Shown in pieces: positions 43,990-52,912 of a stretch of DNA of 64,000 nt. The position numbers were made by a program, and so were the translations under genes. Position 1 is the first letter of the stretch; every line of letters starts with the position of its first letter. The DNA lies in NCBI GenBank assembly GCA_016842085.1, contig JAEVEX010000023.1:1-64000 (forward strand), written 5' to 3'. The DNA is from Candidatus Thermoflexus tengchongensis (GTDB lineage Bacteria; Chloroflexota; Anaerolineae; Thermoflexales; Thermoflexaceae). The notes under the pieces were generated by a model, which did no database searches, was not told where the DNA came from, and saw only the letters and a list, made by a program, of their open reading frames with translations.

Positions 43990-44190
43990 GATGGGCCGGT
44001 CTTCGTGCTCCCGGATCGTCCTACTCGCCGCGCCTTCCCGGAGAGGAACCTCCAGTGGCGTGTCGTGCGGCCGTCAGGAGGAGGCCACACCGAAGCGGCT
44101 TTCGTCCCCGGTTACCGCTGCGGGGCAGCGCCGGTCTCTCACCGGACTTCCCGCCGCCCATCCTGTGGTGAGCCGGCTTCAGCGCCCATT
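43990..44190 (-). ncRNA. cobalamin (B12) riboswitch upstream of nrdA-nrdB
   Basis: Read on the minus strand, the leader contains the conserved cobalamin aptamer parts in order: GGGAAGTCCGGTGAGAGACC, GGCGCTGCCCCGCAGCGGTA, GGGGACGAAAGCC, CCGGGAAGGCGCGGCGAGTA with GGACGATCCGGGAGC and a closing GACCGGCCC. These match the B12-box and flanking loops of the family. The aptamer ends about 115-120 bp before the nrdA start, leaving room for a switch. B12 riboswitches on class I RNR genes are known from Streptomyces; finding one here implies that the cell also has a B12-dependent RNR, not in this window. Confidence 0.9.
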
Positions 44191-44216
44191 ATATTCGGAG
44201 GCCTCTGGATGTCAAA

Positions 44217-45821
44217 TCAGTGCGGGGTCTTTGTCCTTCGAGGGCGCGGGCGGGCGGCCTGACGCTCCCGACGAATCTCCTGAATCGCCTTCAGGAGATC
44301 CTCACGGCGGATGCGCAGGTTCTGATACACTTCCGGCCTCAGCTCGGAGATGGGGATCCCCTGGGAGGCGGCGAAGGCCTCCAGCGCGCGGTAGGCGGCG
44401 CGGGCGCAGACGGCAGCGATCTCCGCCCCGCTGAACCCGCGGGTCTTCGCCGCCAGCTCCTCCAGGGAGACGGCCGGATCCAGCGGCCGGCGGCGCAGAT
44501 GAACCCGGAAGATCTCCACGCGGGCCTTCCGATCCGGGAGGGGGATCACGATCTTGCGGTCGAAGCGACCGGGCCGCAGCAGGGCGGGATCGAGATCCTG
44601 GGGCCGATTCGTGGCGCCCAGCACGATCACCCCGGAGAGCGGGGCCAGGCCGTCCATCTCCGTGCAGAGCTGGGCGAAAGCCCGACGGGTCTCCTCATGC
44701 GCCCCTTCCCGGCGAGGGCAAAAGCCGTCGATCTCATCGATGAACAGCAATACCGGCCGGCCCCGTGCGGCTTCTGTTCGGGCCTCCGCGAACACCTCGG
44801 CGATGCGGCGGGCGCTTTCCCCATACCACATGGAGAAGACATCCGGGGGAGCGAGCACCAGGAAGACGGCCTCGCTCTGCCGGGCGAGGATGCGAGCCAG
44901 GGTGGTTTTGCCCGTCCCCGGGGGGCCGATCAGCAATACCCCCTTCGGGGGCTGCAGGCGGAGGTGCTGGAAGACCCCCGGGTTGCGCAGGGGCTCAACG
45001 ATCCAGTTCTGCAGCTCCGCCCGCACCGCCTCCAGTCCCCCCAGATCCTCCCAGTCCACTTCTCCTACGTCCACGGCGGCGGAGGAGGTGGAAGCACGCA
45101 CCCGGGGGCGTCGCCCCACGGTGCGCGCCAGGAGGGCCCGGATCTCCTCGGCCAGAGCCGCTGGCGTCTCGACGGTCAATTTCCCGCCCCACTCGTTCTC
45201 CCAATCCAGGCTGATCCAGGCCTCATCGATGTAAGCCTCAATGCGGGCCTTCAGCGGGATCAGATGCCCGGAAGGATGCAGGGCGAAGATCGGGGCGGAG
45301 CCCTCCGGCCCCTGAATGCGGGTCATGGTGGCCCGGCGGCGGAGCTCATCGAGCAGCTGGATCAGGCCGCGGATCGAAGGCTGGGGGACCTTGATGATCA
45401 CCGGCTCCTGCAGGTGTGCCTGCAGGAACGCTTCCACCCGCGCCAGGTCGGCGGGGGCGCAACGGATCTGGATGTTCAGGGCCTCGCCGAATCCCGGCTC
45501 CAGCTGGATCTGACAGGCGGCCCCGTCGATCTCCGCCTCCAGCACAGCCCGGATCGGATAGACAAATCCATCTGGATCCTGACAGAGCTGAGGAGCATCC
45601 TCCGGCGCACCCCGGTAATTCCAGCGCCCCCCCACCAGGGTCACCGTTCCATACCGGAGAAGGTTCTCGTAGAAGGCGCGGGCCGCTCGATGGAGCCCCT
45701 TCACCTGACGAACCAGGGCGACCTCCCGAACGGCGATGGACCCCGATGTAGCGCCCGGAGAGGGCCCGGGTGCGGAGGAGAAGGCGGGAAGAAGGGGAAC
45801 CCGATCGGTCTCGCTCATCAC
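44217..45821 (-). CDS. single-AAA-domain ATPase (Cdc48/FtsH-like core) with unique N-terminal region
   Basis: 534 residues. The AAA module has GVLLIGPPGTGKTTLAR (Walker A 299-307), VLLFIDEIDGFCPR (Walker B near 358-366), the second region of homology with GATNRPQDLDPALLRPGRFD, and a C-terminal helical part with TRGFSGAEIAAVCARAAYRA. Residues 1-255 have no recognised domain and contain two similar strands-rich parts (GFVYPIRAVLEAEIDGAAC and GHLIPLKARIEAYIDEAWI), suggesting an internal duplication. It probably remodels or unfolds a protein partner; the nearest class is Cdc48-type bacterial AAA. It diverges from the TA cassette. Confidence 0.85.
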   Translation of the reverse strand: MMSETDRVPLLPAFSSAPGPSPGATSGSIAVREVALVRQVKGLHRAARAFYENLLRYGTVTLVGGRWNYRGAPEDAPQLCQDPDGFVYPIRAVLEAEIDGAACQIQLEPGFGEALNIQIRCAPADLARVEAFLQAHLQEPVIIKVPQPSIRGLIQLLDELRRRATMTRIQGPEGSAPIFALHPSGHLIPLKARIEAYIDEAWISLDWENEWGGKLTVETPAALAEEIRALLARTVGRRPRVRASTSSAAVDVGEVDWEDLGGLEAVRAELQNWIVEPLRNPGVFQHLRLQPPKGVLLIGPPGTGKTTLARILARQSEAVFLVLAPPDVFSMWYGESARRIAEVFAEARTEAARGRPVLLFIDEIDGFCPRREGAHEETRRAFAQLCTEMDGLAPLSGVIVLGATNRPQDLDPALLRPGRFDRKIVIPLPDRKARVEIFRVHLRRRPLDPAVSLEELAAKTRGFSGAEIAAVCARAAYRALEAFAASQGIPISELRPEVYQNLRIRREDLLKAIQEIRRERQAARPRPRRTKTPH

Positions 45822-45858
45822 CGCGCTCCTTGCTCCGCTGACCTCGGTCCGAAGTGGA

Positions 45859-45920
45859 AAGGCCTCTCTTCCAGCATGCCACAGATGGGATATCCGTCAA
45901 GAGCCCGGGCGGATGGGGAG
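45859..45920 (+). repeat. 62-bp direct repeat, left copy
   Basis: Perfectly identical to 46776-46837. The copies bracket a DUF433-DUF5615 toxin-antitoxin cassette of about 855 bp. On the minus strand the repeat contains TTGACG and may carry the AAA gene's promoter. Confidence 0.95.
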
Positions 45921-46177
45921 TGCGTCTGATTACGGATAGGCAGGTAGCTTTATCCAGGTGGTGCTAAACTTGAGACGGGTGTGCCGATCTCCTTTACAGG
46001 GCACTCGCTCCATGTCCGCCGTCAAGCGTATGGGCCCACATCGGTTTCTCTTCTACTTCTGCAGGCGACCATCCCGATGTTTCAGCGAACACGCTTCGTT
46101 GCCGCTTCGCCGCCCATTTCGCATGCAGTCGAGCGGCACGCTGTTAGGCGGTCCATACTTAATGTAGGAGGCTACAA
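45921..46177. other. leader region of the inserted TA cassette
   Basis: No gene is seen. It is noticeably richer in A and T than the surroundings and ends with TGTAGGAGGCTACAA just before the DUF433 gene, where AGGAGG is the ribosome binding site. Confidence 0.5.
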
Positions 46178-46426
46178 ATGAAAGACGAACAATTGCTGGA
46201 GCGGATCACGGTTGACCCCAGGGTTATGGCTGGAAAGCCTGTCATTCGTGGGACACGGTTGACGGTTGAATACATCCTGAACCTATTGGCGCATGGTGCG
46301 TCGATAGAGGAGATCCTTCAGGAGTATAAGGGGCTCACCCGCGAAGACATTCAAGCCTGTATTCTGTTTGCCGCGAAGATGCTGGAAAGCACAGAGTTTA
46401 TGCCTCTGATTGTGGAGAAGGCGTAA
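46178..46426 (+). CDS. DUF433 antitoxin
   Basis: 82 residues with the full DUF433 pattern: ERITVDPRVMAGKPVIRGTR, ILNLLAHGASIEEILQEY and LTREDIQACILFAAKM. This is a winged-helix antitoxin that normally pairs with a DUF5615 PIN-like protein, which begins immediately after the stop. The start is certain: AGGAGGCTACAA precedes the ATG. Codon use is less G/C-biased than in most neighbours, consistent with recent arrival. Confidence 0.88.
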   Translation: MKDEQLLERITVDPRVMAGKPVIRGTRLTVEYILNLLAHGASIEEILQEYKGLTREDIQACILFAAKMLESTEFMPLIVEKA

Positions 46427-46777
46427 ATGCGTTTTCTTGTGGACGAGTGCACCGGTCCTGCTGTTGCGGAATGGTTGCGGGGGCAGGGATATGAGGTCTT
46501 TTCCGTATACGATGAGGCACGGGGTCTGGACGATGAAGCCATTATTCAGAAAGCCTTAGCAGAGAATTGGATTCTGATAACAAACGACAAGGACTTTGGG
46601 GAAAAGATTTACCGAGAAGGGTGCCCTCATCGGGGTGTCATTCTCCTGCGGCTTGAAGATCAGCGATCTGCTGTGAAGATAAAGGTGCTTCAGAGATTGC
46701 TCCAGGACTATGCAGACCGATTGTCTGACCAGTTTATAGTAGTGACCGAAACGAAAGTCCGATTCGCCCGCAAATAA
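46427..46777 (+). CDS. DUF5615 PIN-like toxin
   Basis: 116 residues. MRFLVDECTGPAVAEWLRGQ carries the first acidic pair, ADDEAIIQ-like LDDEAIIQKA a conserved acidic site, and ILITNDKDFGEKIYREG the last Asp of the PIN-like triad (Mut7-C/VapC-like). It is a probable RNase toxin, coupled to the DUF433 antitoxin with no gap. The stop TAA overlaps the first two bases of the right 62-bp repeat, so the cassette ends exactly at the gene end. Confidence 0.88.
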   Translation: MRFLVDECTGPAVAEWLRGQGYEVFSVYDEARGLDDEAIIQKALAENWILITNDKDFGEKIYREGCPHRGVILLRLEDQRSAVKIKVLQRLLQDYADRLSDQFIVVTETKVRFARK

Positions 46778-46837
46778 GGCCTCTCTTCCAGCATGCCACA
46801 GATGGGATATCCGTCAAGAGCCCGGGCGGATGGGGAG
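46776..46837 (+). repeat. 62-bp direct repeat, right copy
   Basis: Identical to 45859-45920. Its first two bases are the last two of the DUF5615 stop codon. Confidence 0.95.
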
Positions 46838-46995
46838 GCATCTCGTCCCTCTTTCCCCCTGGTGGGAGGGTAGGGGATGGAGGGGTGATGCGCCCAAAGG
46901 CGGCGCGCATGAAACCAGGGCCTGGGGATCCCGGGGGAAGCAAAGGGAGCGAGAAAGGTAAGGGGAATGTGACCTTCCGCGAGAGCTGAGCCTTC

Positions 46996-47433
46996 ATGCG
47001 GGTGCTCCTGGACGCCAATCTCTTCGTCCGTTACCTCCTGGATCCTGAACGGGAGAGCCCCAGCGCACAGATTATACACGCGGCCGTTCATGGTGAGTTC
47101 ACATGGCTGCTCCCCGAGGCCCTGCTCGATGAACTCGTCCGCGCGGTGGCGAGAAAGCCCTACCTGCGTGAGCGCATTCGCCCGGAAGAGATGGCTCAGC
47201 TGGCCGGGATCCTCGAAAGCGTTGCAGATATGATCCCTCGCATCACCGAGCCCATCCCCGCCGTCACGCGGGATCCCAAGGACGACGATCTCCTCGCCTA
47301 TGCTCTGGTAGGGGAAGCCGACTACCTGGTGACAGGAGACAGGGATTTGCTGGTGTTAGAGCAGATAGGAACCTTGCGCATTCTGACCCCGCGGGCATTC
47401 CTGGAGGTGCTGAGGCAACATAAAACGCTTTGA
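46996..47433 (+). CDS. PIN-domain toxin (COG1569 type), partner not evident
   Basis: 145 residues. VLLDANLFVRYLLDPERES gives the first Asp, LDELVRAVARKPYL a conserved Glu, and DPKDDDLLAYALVGEADYLV then TGDRDLL the remaining acidic residues of the PIN RNase site. It belongs to the putative-toxin PIN family of COG1569. A small antitoxin normally sits just upstream. Here only a short frame ending GKGNVTFRES precedes it, which may be the antitoxin's tail, so the pair is probably broken or the antitoxin is unrecognised. Confidence 0.8.
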   Translation: MRVLLDANLFVRYLLDPERESPSAQIIHAAVHGEFTWLLPEALLDELVRAVARKPYLRERIRPEEMAQLAGILESVADMIPRITEPIPAVTRDPKDDDLLAYALVGEADYLVTGDRDLLVLEQIGTLRILTPRAFLEVLRQHKTL

Positions 47434-47473
47434 TCTCCCAAAGCACCCCTTTGTACAGGGGGAAGATCTCGTC

Positions 47474-48412
47474 TCATTGCATCTGTGTCTGGGTTTCCGG
47501 GAAGAAGCAGGCTGCCTCCCAGCCTGGCCCGACGGGGAGGAGGGGCGGGCGTTCCACCCCGCATCGGGGCTGGGCTTTCCAGCAACGGGGGGCGAAGGGG
47601 CAGCCTGCGACGGGTACCGGCCCGGCCTCCCCTCCCACCCGGGGGTTCGGCCGCTTTCCTTCTGGCCCCGCGCCCAGCAGGGCGATGGTATAGGGATGGG
47701 TGGGGCGCGAGGCGACGGCCTCGGCCGGGCCGCGCTCCATCACCCGCCCCGCGTAAAGGACCACCAGGTCATCCGCGATGCGCCGGATCAGCGGGAGGTC
47801 GTGGGTGACGAAGACCATGGCCAGCCCGCGCTCCCGCTGCAGCTCCAGGAGCAGGTTGATGATCTGCGCCTGGACGGATACATCGAGGTTCGAGGTGGGC
47901 TCGTCGCACAGCAGCAGCTCCGGATCCAGGACCAGGGCGCGCGCGATGGCGATCCGCTGGAGCCCGCCCCCGGAGTAATGCGCAGGATAGCTCTTCAGCG
48001 AGGCGTCCGGGAGCCCCACGCGATCCAGCAGCTGTCGGATGCGTTCCCGCGCGCGGGCGTCCCAGCACCCGTGGGCGCGCAGGGGCTCGCCGACGATCTC
48101 TTCCAGAGTCATCTGGGGATCCAGGGCATCGTAGGGATCCTGAAAGACGAAGCCGATGCGGCGCCGGATGGCCTTCAGCTCCTGGGGCCGGTAGCGATAG
48201 GGCTCCCCCCGAAACCATAGCCGGCCCGCCGAGGGGCGCTCCAGTCCCAGGGCCAGGCGGATGCAGGTAGTCTTCCCGGAGCCGGACTCCCCCACCAGCC
48301 CCAGGATCCGCCCTTTCCAGACGGCGAACTCCACCTCCTCCAGGGCGGCAAAGCGGCCGTAGCGTCGACTCACCCGCTCAAAACGGAGGATAGGCGGCTC
48401 CAGGCCGTTCAT
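47474..48412 (-). CDS. peptide-type ABC importer ATPase (OppF/DppF-like)
   Basis: About 312 residues from the ATG at 48412 (MNGLEPPILRF), overlapping the previous gene's stop. Walker A GLVGESGSGKTT, signature HYSGGGLQRIAIARA (Gln of the usual SGGQ is Gly here), Walker B LLLCDEPTSNLDV and H-loop VFVTHDLPL are present. The C-terminal cysteine-rich tail (CPFAPRC) is the [4Fe-4S]-type extension typical of Opp/Dpp ATPases. It is the last gene of the long operon and, with the preceding ATPase, drives the importer. Confidence 0.9.
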   Translation of the reverse strand: MNGLEPPILRFERVSRRYGRFAALEEVEFAVWKGRILGLVGESGSGKTTCIRLALGLERPSAGRLWFRGEPYRYRPQELKAIRRRIGFVFQDPYDALDPQMTLEEIVGEPLRAHGCWDARARERIRQLLDRVGLPDASLKSYPAHYSGGGLQRIAIARALVLDPELLLCDEPTSNLDVSVQAQIINLLLELQRERGLAMVFVTHDLPLIRRIADDLVVLYAGRVMERGPAEAVASRPTHPYTIALLGAGPEGKRPNPRVGGEAGPVPVAGCPFAPRCWKAQPRCGVERPPLLPVGPGWEAACFFPETQTQMQ

Positions 48413-49371
48413 CCCAAGTCTCCCCGGGGAAAATAGCAGGCGACCATGCGCTCCCCCCAACGGAGCGGCTCAGGAAAACGTTCCCGACAGCGATCCTGGC
48501 GGTAGGGACATCGCGGATGAAAGGGACAGCCGGAAGGGCGCTGCCCGGGGGAGGGCGGATGGCCAGGAATGGCGTAGAAGGGCTCGCCGCGCCCGCCGGC
48601 GATCAGATCCCGATAGGTCCGCACCAGGGCTTCCGTATACGGGTGAGCGGGGGCGGAAAGGATCTTGGAACACGGCCCGAGCTCCACGAGGCGACCCGCG
48701 TAAAGGACCGCCACCCGATGGGCGAGGGCGGCCACAACCCCCATATCGTGGGTGATCCAGAGCACCGCCATCCCGCTTTCCGCCTGAAGCTGGCGGACCA
48801 GGGCGAGGATCTCGCCCTGGGTGAGGCGGTCCAGGGCGGTGGTGGGCTCGTCGGCGATGAGCAGCGGCGGATGGAGGGCCAGGGCCATGGCGAGGATCGC
48901 CCGCTGCCGCATGCCCCCGGAGAGCTGGTGCGGATACAAACGCGCCACCCGTTCCGGGTGCGGGATCTGCACCCGGGCCAGGGCTTCAACGGCGCGCGCC
49001 CAGGCCTCGGAAGCGGAAAACCCCAGGTGCGTCTGGAACACCTCCGCCACCTGGGCGCCCACCGGAAGGACCGGATTCAGGGCGGCCATCGCCTCCTGAG
49101 GAACCAGGCCGATGAGACGGCCGCGCAGCGGGCGCACCGCCGCGGCGGGCATGGCGTAGAGATCATGGCCGTTCACTTCGATCCGCCCCCGGACCGTGGC
49201 CCCGGGAGGGAGCAGGCGCGCGATGGCCATCGCCAGGGTGGTCTTGCCGCTGCCGGTCTCCCCCACCAGCGCCAGGATCTCCCCCGCTTTCACTTCCAGG
49301 GAAATATCCTTTAAGACCCGGAGGTGTCGATAGGCCACCGTCAGATCCTGAACCCGCACGATCGTCCTCAT
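48409..49371 (-). CDS. peptide-type ABC importer ATPase (OppD/DppD-like)
   Basis: 320 residues from the ATG at 49371 (MRTIVRVQDLTV); the open frame extends further but without family character. Walker A ALVGETGSGKTT, signature HQLSGGMRQRAILAMA, Walker B LLIADEPTTALD and H-loop VLWITHDMGV are clear. The C-terminal CPFHPRCPYRQDRC is the typical Dpp/Opp tail. It overlaps the DppB gene start by 4 bp and the DppF gene by 4 bp, so the ATPases and permeases are translationally coupled. Confidence 0.92.
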   Translation of the reverse strand: MRTIVRVQDLTVAYRHLRVLKDISLEVKAGEILALVGETGSGKTTLAMAIARLLPPGATVRGRIEVNGHDLYAMPAAAVRPLRGRLIGLVPQEAMAALNPVLPVGAQVAEVFQTHLGFSASEAWARAVEALARVQIPHPERVARLYPHQLSGGMRQRAILAMALALHPPLLIADEPTTALDRLTQGEILALVRQLQAESGMAVLWITHDMGVVAALAHRVAVLYAGRLVELGPCSKILSAPAHPYTEALVRTYRDLIAGGRGEPFYAIPGHPPSPGQRPSGCPFHPRCPYRQDRCRERFPEPLRWGERMVACYFPRGDLG

Positions 49372-50288
49372 CCGAGTCCCTCCCGGGTGCGGGGATCCAG
49401 GACCATCCGCAGCATGTCCACAATGCCGTTCAGGAGGACCACGGCGGCGCCTCCCACCAGCACAGTGCCCATCACCAGCGGGCGATCCAGGGTCTGCATC
49501 CCCTGAACGGCCAGCAGTCCGATCCCGGGCCAGCCGAAGATCGTCTCCACCACCACCACGCCGGAGAGGTAAGCGCTGAGATCCATCCCGGCCATCGTCA
49601 CCAGGGCGGGAAAGACATGAGGGAAGCAATGGCGGAAGAGAATCCAGCGGTTGGGCAGCCCTTTGGCCACCGCCATCCGCACATAGGCGGATCCCAGGCT
49701 TTCCTCCAGACGATCTCGCACCACCCCGGCATACCATGGGGTCCCGGCCAGGCCCAGGGTCAGCGCGGGGAGGATCAGCTCCCGCAGGCCCGCTCCCCCC
49801 GTTGTGGGAAACAGGCGGGCTCCGAAGCCGAGAGCCAGCAGGAGCGCCAGCCCGATGACGAAGGTGGGGAGCGAAAGGAGGATCAGGTTGAGGCCGGAGA
49901 GCCATCGCCGGAGGCGGGAGGAAAGCGCCAGCGCAACCCCAATGGGGAAGCCGATGAGGATCTCCGCCACGACCCCGGCCAGGGCCAGGGCGGCGGTCGC
50001 CGGGAGCCGGCCGGCGATCAGGCGGGCCACCGGTTGCCGGCGGACGTAGGACTCTCCGAGATCACCCTGGGCGACGCGGATCAGATAACGGCCGAGCTGC
50101 TCCCACCACAGCCGATCCAGCCCCAGCTGAGCCCGGATGCGCTGGGCCACCTCCGCGCTGGGGGTCCGGGGAGCCAGCATCCGCACCGGATCCCCCGGGA
50201 TGACGAACTGCACCAGGAAGGTCAGCACGATCAGGCCCAGGAGGGTCAGCAACCCCTGCGCAATGCGGATCCCTATAAGGCGAGCCAT
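49368..50288 (-). CDS. peptide-type ABC importer permease (DppB-like)
   Basis: 306 residues, six membrane spans. It begins MARLIGIRIAQGLLTLLGLI and has GLDRLWWEQLGRYLIRVAQGDLGES, the conserved periplasmic block of DppB/OppB. The EAA-type loop is GSAYVRMAVAKGLPNRWILF, which docks the ATPases. It forms the channel with the DppC-like permease, whose gene overlaps it by 16 bp. Confidence 0.92.
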   Translation of the reverse strand: MARLIGIRIAQGLLTLLGLIVLTFLVQFVIPGDPVRMLAPRTPSAEVAQRIRAQLGLDRLWWEQLGRYLIRVAQGDLGESYVRRQPVARLIAGRLPATAALALAGVVAEILIGFPIGVALALSSRLRRWLSGLNLILLSLPTFVIGLALLLALGFGARLFPTTGGAGLRELILPALTLGLAGTPWYAGVVRDRLEESLGSAYVRMAVAKGLPNRWILFRHCFPHVFPALVTMAGMDLSAYLSGVVVVETIFGWPGIGLLAVQGMQTLDRPLVMGTVLVGGAAVVLLNGIVDMLRMVLDPRTREGLG

Positions 50289-51142
50289 GAGAAGCGCCTC
50301 TCCCCGGGATGGGCTTGTTTCAGGCCCTCGGCGATCAGCAGGAGCCCCATGGTGGTCAAAAGCAGGAAGGCGGCCGGGGCGAGGAACAGATGCGGCGCAA
50401 AGGCCAGGGCGCCCTGTCCCTCGCCGATCATGTTCCCCCAGGAAGGGGTGGGCAATGGCACCCCAGCGCCCAGATAGGAGAGCGTGGCTTCCATCATCAC
50501 GGCGGCAGCGGCGTTCATGGGGGCATAGGTGAGCAGCAGCGTCTTCAGGTGCGGCAGGACATGCCGGAGCAGGATCCGATGCCGGGCCTCCCCCATCGCC
50601 ACGGCCGCCTCCACAAACCCCCGGCGTCGCATTCGGAGGGTCTCATTGTAAATCAGGCGGGCCGGATAGGCCCAGAACAGGATCGTGATGATCGCCACGG
50701 GGCGCAGGGGCCCGGCCGGCAGCAGGGCGGTCAACGCCAGGCCTGCCAGGGTGGTGGGAAGCGCCAGGCCGATATCCGTCAGGCGCATCAGAAACGCTTC
50801 CAGGAAGCCCCCGTAGAAGCCGGCGACCATCCCCACCGCGGCCCCGAGGGCCAGGCTCAGGACCGCCGCCAGGATCCCGATGGAGAGAGAGACCCGTCCG
50901 GCGAAGGCCGCCCGGGCCAGGACATCCCGGCCCAGCGTGTCCGTCCCCAGGGGATGGGCGGGGCTGGGGCCCAGGGGCAGCCCCAGAGGGCTCAGGCCGG
51001 CGGCGAAGTCCTGATAATAGGGATCCCCCAGCCATGGCGCCAGGAGGGCGATGCATCCCACCGCCCCGACCAGGGCCCCCCCGATGGCCACGGAACGCCG
51101 GGCTTCAATCGGCCACCCAGAGGCGATCGTAATAGGTGCCAT
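50273..51142 (-). CDS. peptide-type ABC importer permease (DppC-like)
   Basis: 289 residues from the ATG at 51142 (MAPITIASGWPIE), chosen over an upstream frame start at 51235 because CCGGGGGGAAT precedes it and the extra residues are atypical. DppC features are HPLGTDTLGRDVLARAAFAG and the EAA loop GFVEAAVAMGEARHRILLRH. It spans the membrane about six times and overlaps both the binding-protein gene and the DppB gene. Confidence 0.9.
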   Translation of the reverse strand: MAPITIASGWPIEARRSVAIGGALVGAVGCIALLAPWLGDPYYQDFAAGLSPLGLPLGPSPAHPLGTDTLGRDVLARAAFAGRVSLSIGILAAVLSLALGAAVGMVAGFYGGFLEAFLMRLTDIGLALPTTLAGLALTALLPAGPLRPVAIITILFWAYPARLIYNETLRMRRRGFVEAAVAMGEARHRILLRHVLPHLKTLLLTYAPMNAAAAVMMEATLSYLGAGVPLPTPSWGNMIGEGQGALAFAPHLFLAPAAFLLLTTMGLLLIAEGLKQAHPGERRFSWLAL

Positions 51143-52835
51143 ATTCCCCCCGGTAATGGTAGTTCTGGATCCGCTCGCGCCGGCCGGCGATGAAGTTGAA
51201 GGACACCAGCCACAGGAACGGTGCATCCTCGCCAATCAGCTGCTCGATCCGGGCATAGACCCGGTTCCGCTCCCGCTCGTCGAAGATCTGCTTCGCTTCC
51301 CGGGCCAGCCGATCCACCTCCGGGTTGCCATAGCCGGTGTGATTGTCCGAGGCGTCGGAGACGAAAAGGGCGTTCACCATGTCCGCCGGGGAGGGCTGCA
51401 CCATAAACCAGGATCCGCTCCACATCTGAAGCTCCCCTTTGTTCACCAGATCCTGGAGGGCGCTGGGATCCACCTGCTCCAGGCGCACCCGTATGCCGAT
51501 GGCGGCCAGATCCTGCTGGACGATCTGGGCCTCCTGGAGGAAGGGGCTGTCGGAGCGGGCGGTGAGGGTGATCGAGAAGCCGTTGGGGTAACCGGCCTCG
51601 GCCAGGAGCCGCTTCGCCCGCTCCGGATCGTATCCGTAAGGCTGGAAGATCCGATCGTAGTTCTCCAGCGTCGGCGGGAACGGCGCCCCCCACGCCCGGG
51701 ACTGGCCGGCGAAGATCCGTTCGATCTTGGAACGATCCACGCCCCAGTTGAGGGCCTGACGGACCCGTCGGTCGCTCAAAGGGGGATGTCGGGTGTTCAT
51801 CTCGATCCACCGCCCGGCGAGGACCGGCACCGGTTGGGCCAGGCGGCGCAGTTTGGGATCGGCAAGGACGCGGCTCACCTGGGTCGCCGGGATCCCTTCG
51901 CCGAGGATGTCCAGATCCCCAGCCTGCAGCTGCAGAAGCAGCGTATCCTCGGCGATCCCCCATCGGAACTCCACTTCATCCACATAAGGGAGGCCCGGCC
52001 AGAAGTAGTCCGGGTTCTTCACGAAAACCGCCCGTTGCCGCTCCTCGCTGTATTCCGCCAGCTTGAAAGGACCGGTGCCCACCGTGTAGGTTCGCCCGAA
52101 GTCTTCCGGGTGGGCCTCCACCTCCTCGCGGGGGATCGGCGCGCTCATGGGGAGGGAGAGGAGGTTCAGGATGGTGAAATCCGGCTGCACGAGATGAATG
52201 CGCAGGGTGTAGCGATCGACCACCTCCACCCCCTCCAGGGTCTTCGTCTTCCCCTCCATCACCGCTTTGGCGCCGACGATGGTCTCAAAGTAGCTCTGGG
52301 CCCATGAGGCGAGCTCCGGGCTCAGGGCCCGCTCCCAGGACCACTTGAAATCCTCGGCGGTGACCTCACGGCCGTTGTGGAATCGAATACCCTGTCGCAG
52401 GCGGACCGTGAGCGTGCGGCCGTCGGCGGAGACCTCGGGCATGGCCTCGGCCATATGCGGGGCTGGCCCCCCGGCCTGGCCGTCATAGGCGAGGAGCGTG
52501 GCATACACCAGCTCCGTCAGCACATCCCAGGCGGCCAGGTTGTAGCCCAGGGCGGGGTCGATGGAGTTCGGTCCCTCGGTCCAGCCAACGACCACCCGCC
52601 CGCCGGGTTTCCCTCCGGCGAAGGGCGGCCCCGGAGGGCGACCGGGGATCGGCGTGGGGGAAGGGGGAACCGGGGTCGGGGAAGGGACCGCCCCGGTGGG
52701 CGAGGGCACAGGGCTTGGGGGAGCGGTCGGCGGGCCAGGCGTGGCCACCGGGGCGCATCGGGCCAGGAACCACCCGCCGACGCCGAGTCCCAGCCACTCC
52801 AGAAACTCCCGTCGGGTGATCTTGCGGCTCGTCAT
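51105..52835 (-). CDS. peptide-type ABC importer substrate-binding lipoprotein, Tat-type signal
   Basis: 576 residues of the SBP family 5 (DppA/OppA). The N-terminus has TRREFLEWLGLGVGGWFLAR before a lipobox Cys (ARCAP), a twin-arginine lipoprotein signal, so the protein is exported folded and anchored. A Pro/Thr/Ser-rich linker (residues about 30-75) precedes the binding domain (WTEGPNSIDPALGYN; YTVGTGPFKLAEYS; DRRVRQALNWGVDRSKI). It would capture the ligand imported by the permeases that follow. The ligand is probably a peptide or N-acyl compound; the operon context is the only clue. Confidence 0.9.
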   Translation of the reverse strand: MTSRKITRREFLEWLGLGVGGWFLARCAPVATPGPPTAPPSPVPSPTGAVPSPTPVPPSPTPIPGRPPGPPFAGGKPGGRVVVGWTEGPNSIDPALGYNLAAWDVLTELVYATLLAYDGQAGGPAPHMAEAMPEVSADGRTLTVRLRQGIRFHNGREVTAEDFKWSWERALSPELASWAQSYFETIVGAKAVMEGKTKTLEGVEVVDRYTLRIHLVQPDFTILNLLSLPMSAPIPREEVEAHPEDFGRTYTVGTGPFKLAEYSEERQRAVFVKNPDYFWPGLPYVDEVEFRWGIAEDTLLLQLQAGDLDILGEGIPATQVSRVLADPKLRRLAQPVPVLAGRWIEMNTRHPPLSDRRVRQALNWGVDRSKIERIFAGQSRAWGAPFPPTLENYDRIFQPYGYDPERAKRLLAEAGYPNGFSITLTARSDSPFLQEAQIVQQDLAAIGIRVRLEQVDPSALQDLVNKGELQMWSGSWFMVQPSPADMVNALFVSDASDNHTGYGNPEVDRLAREAKQIFDERERNRVYARIEQLIGEDAPFLWLVSFNFIAGRRERIQNYHYRGEYGTYYDRLWVAD

Positions 52836-52912
52836 GGGCCCCTCCTTTCCTCATCAAATCCTCGCCAAAGGCGCATATGGCGCGTCTGGACAGCGTGGCG
52901 CTCGGTTTCCTC

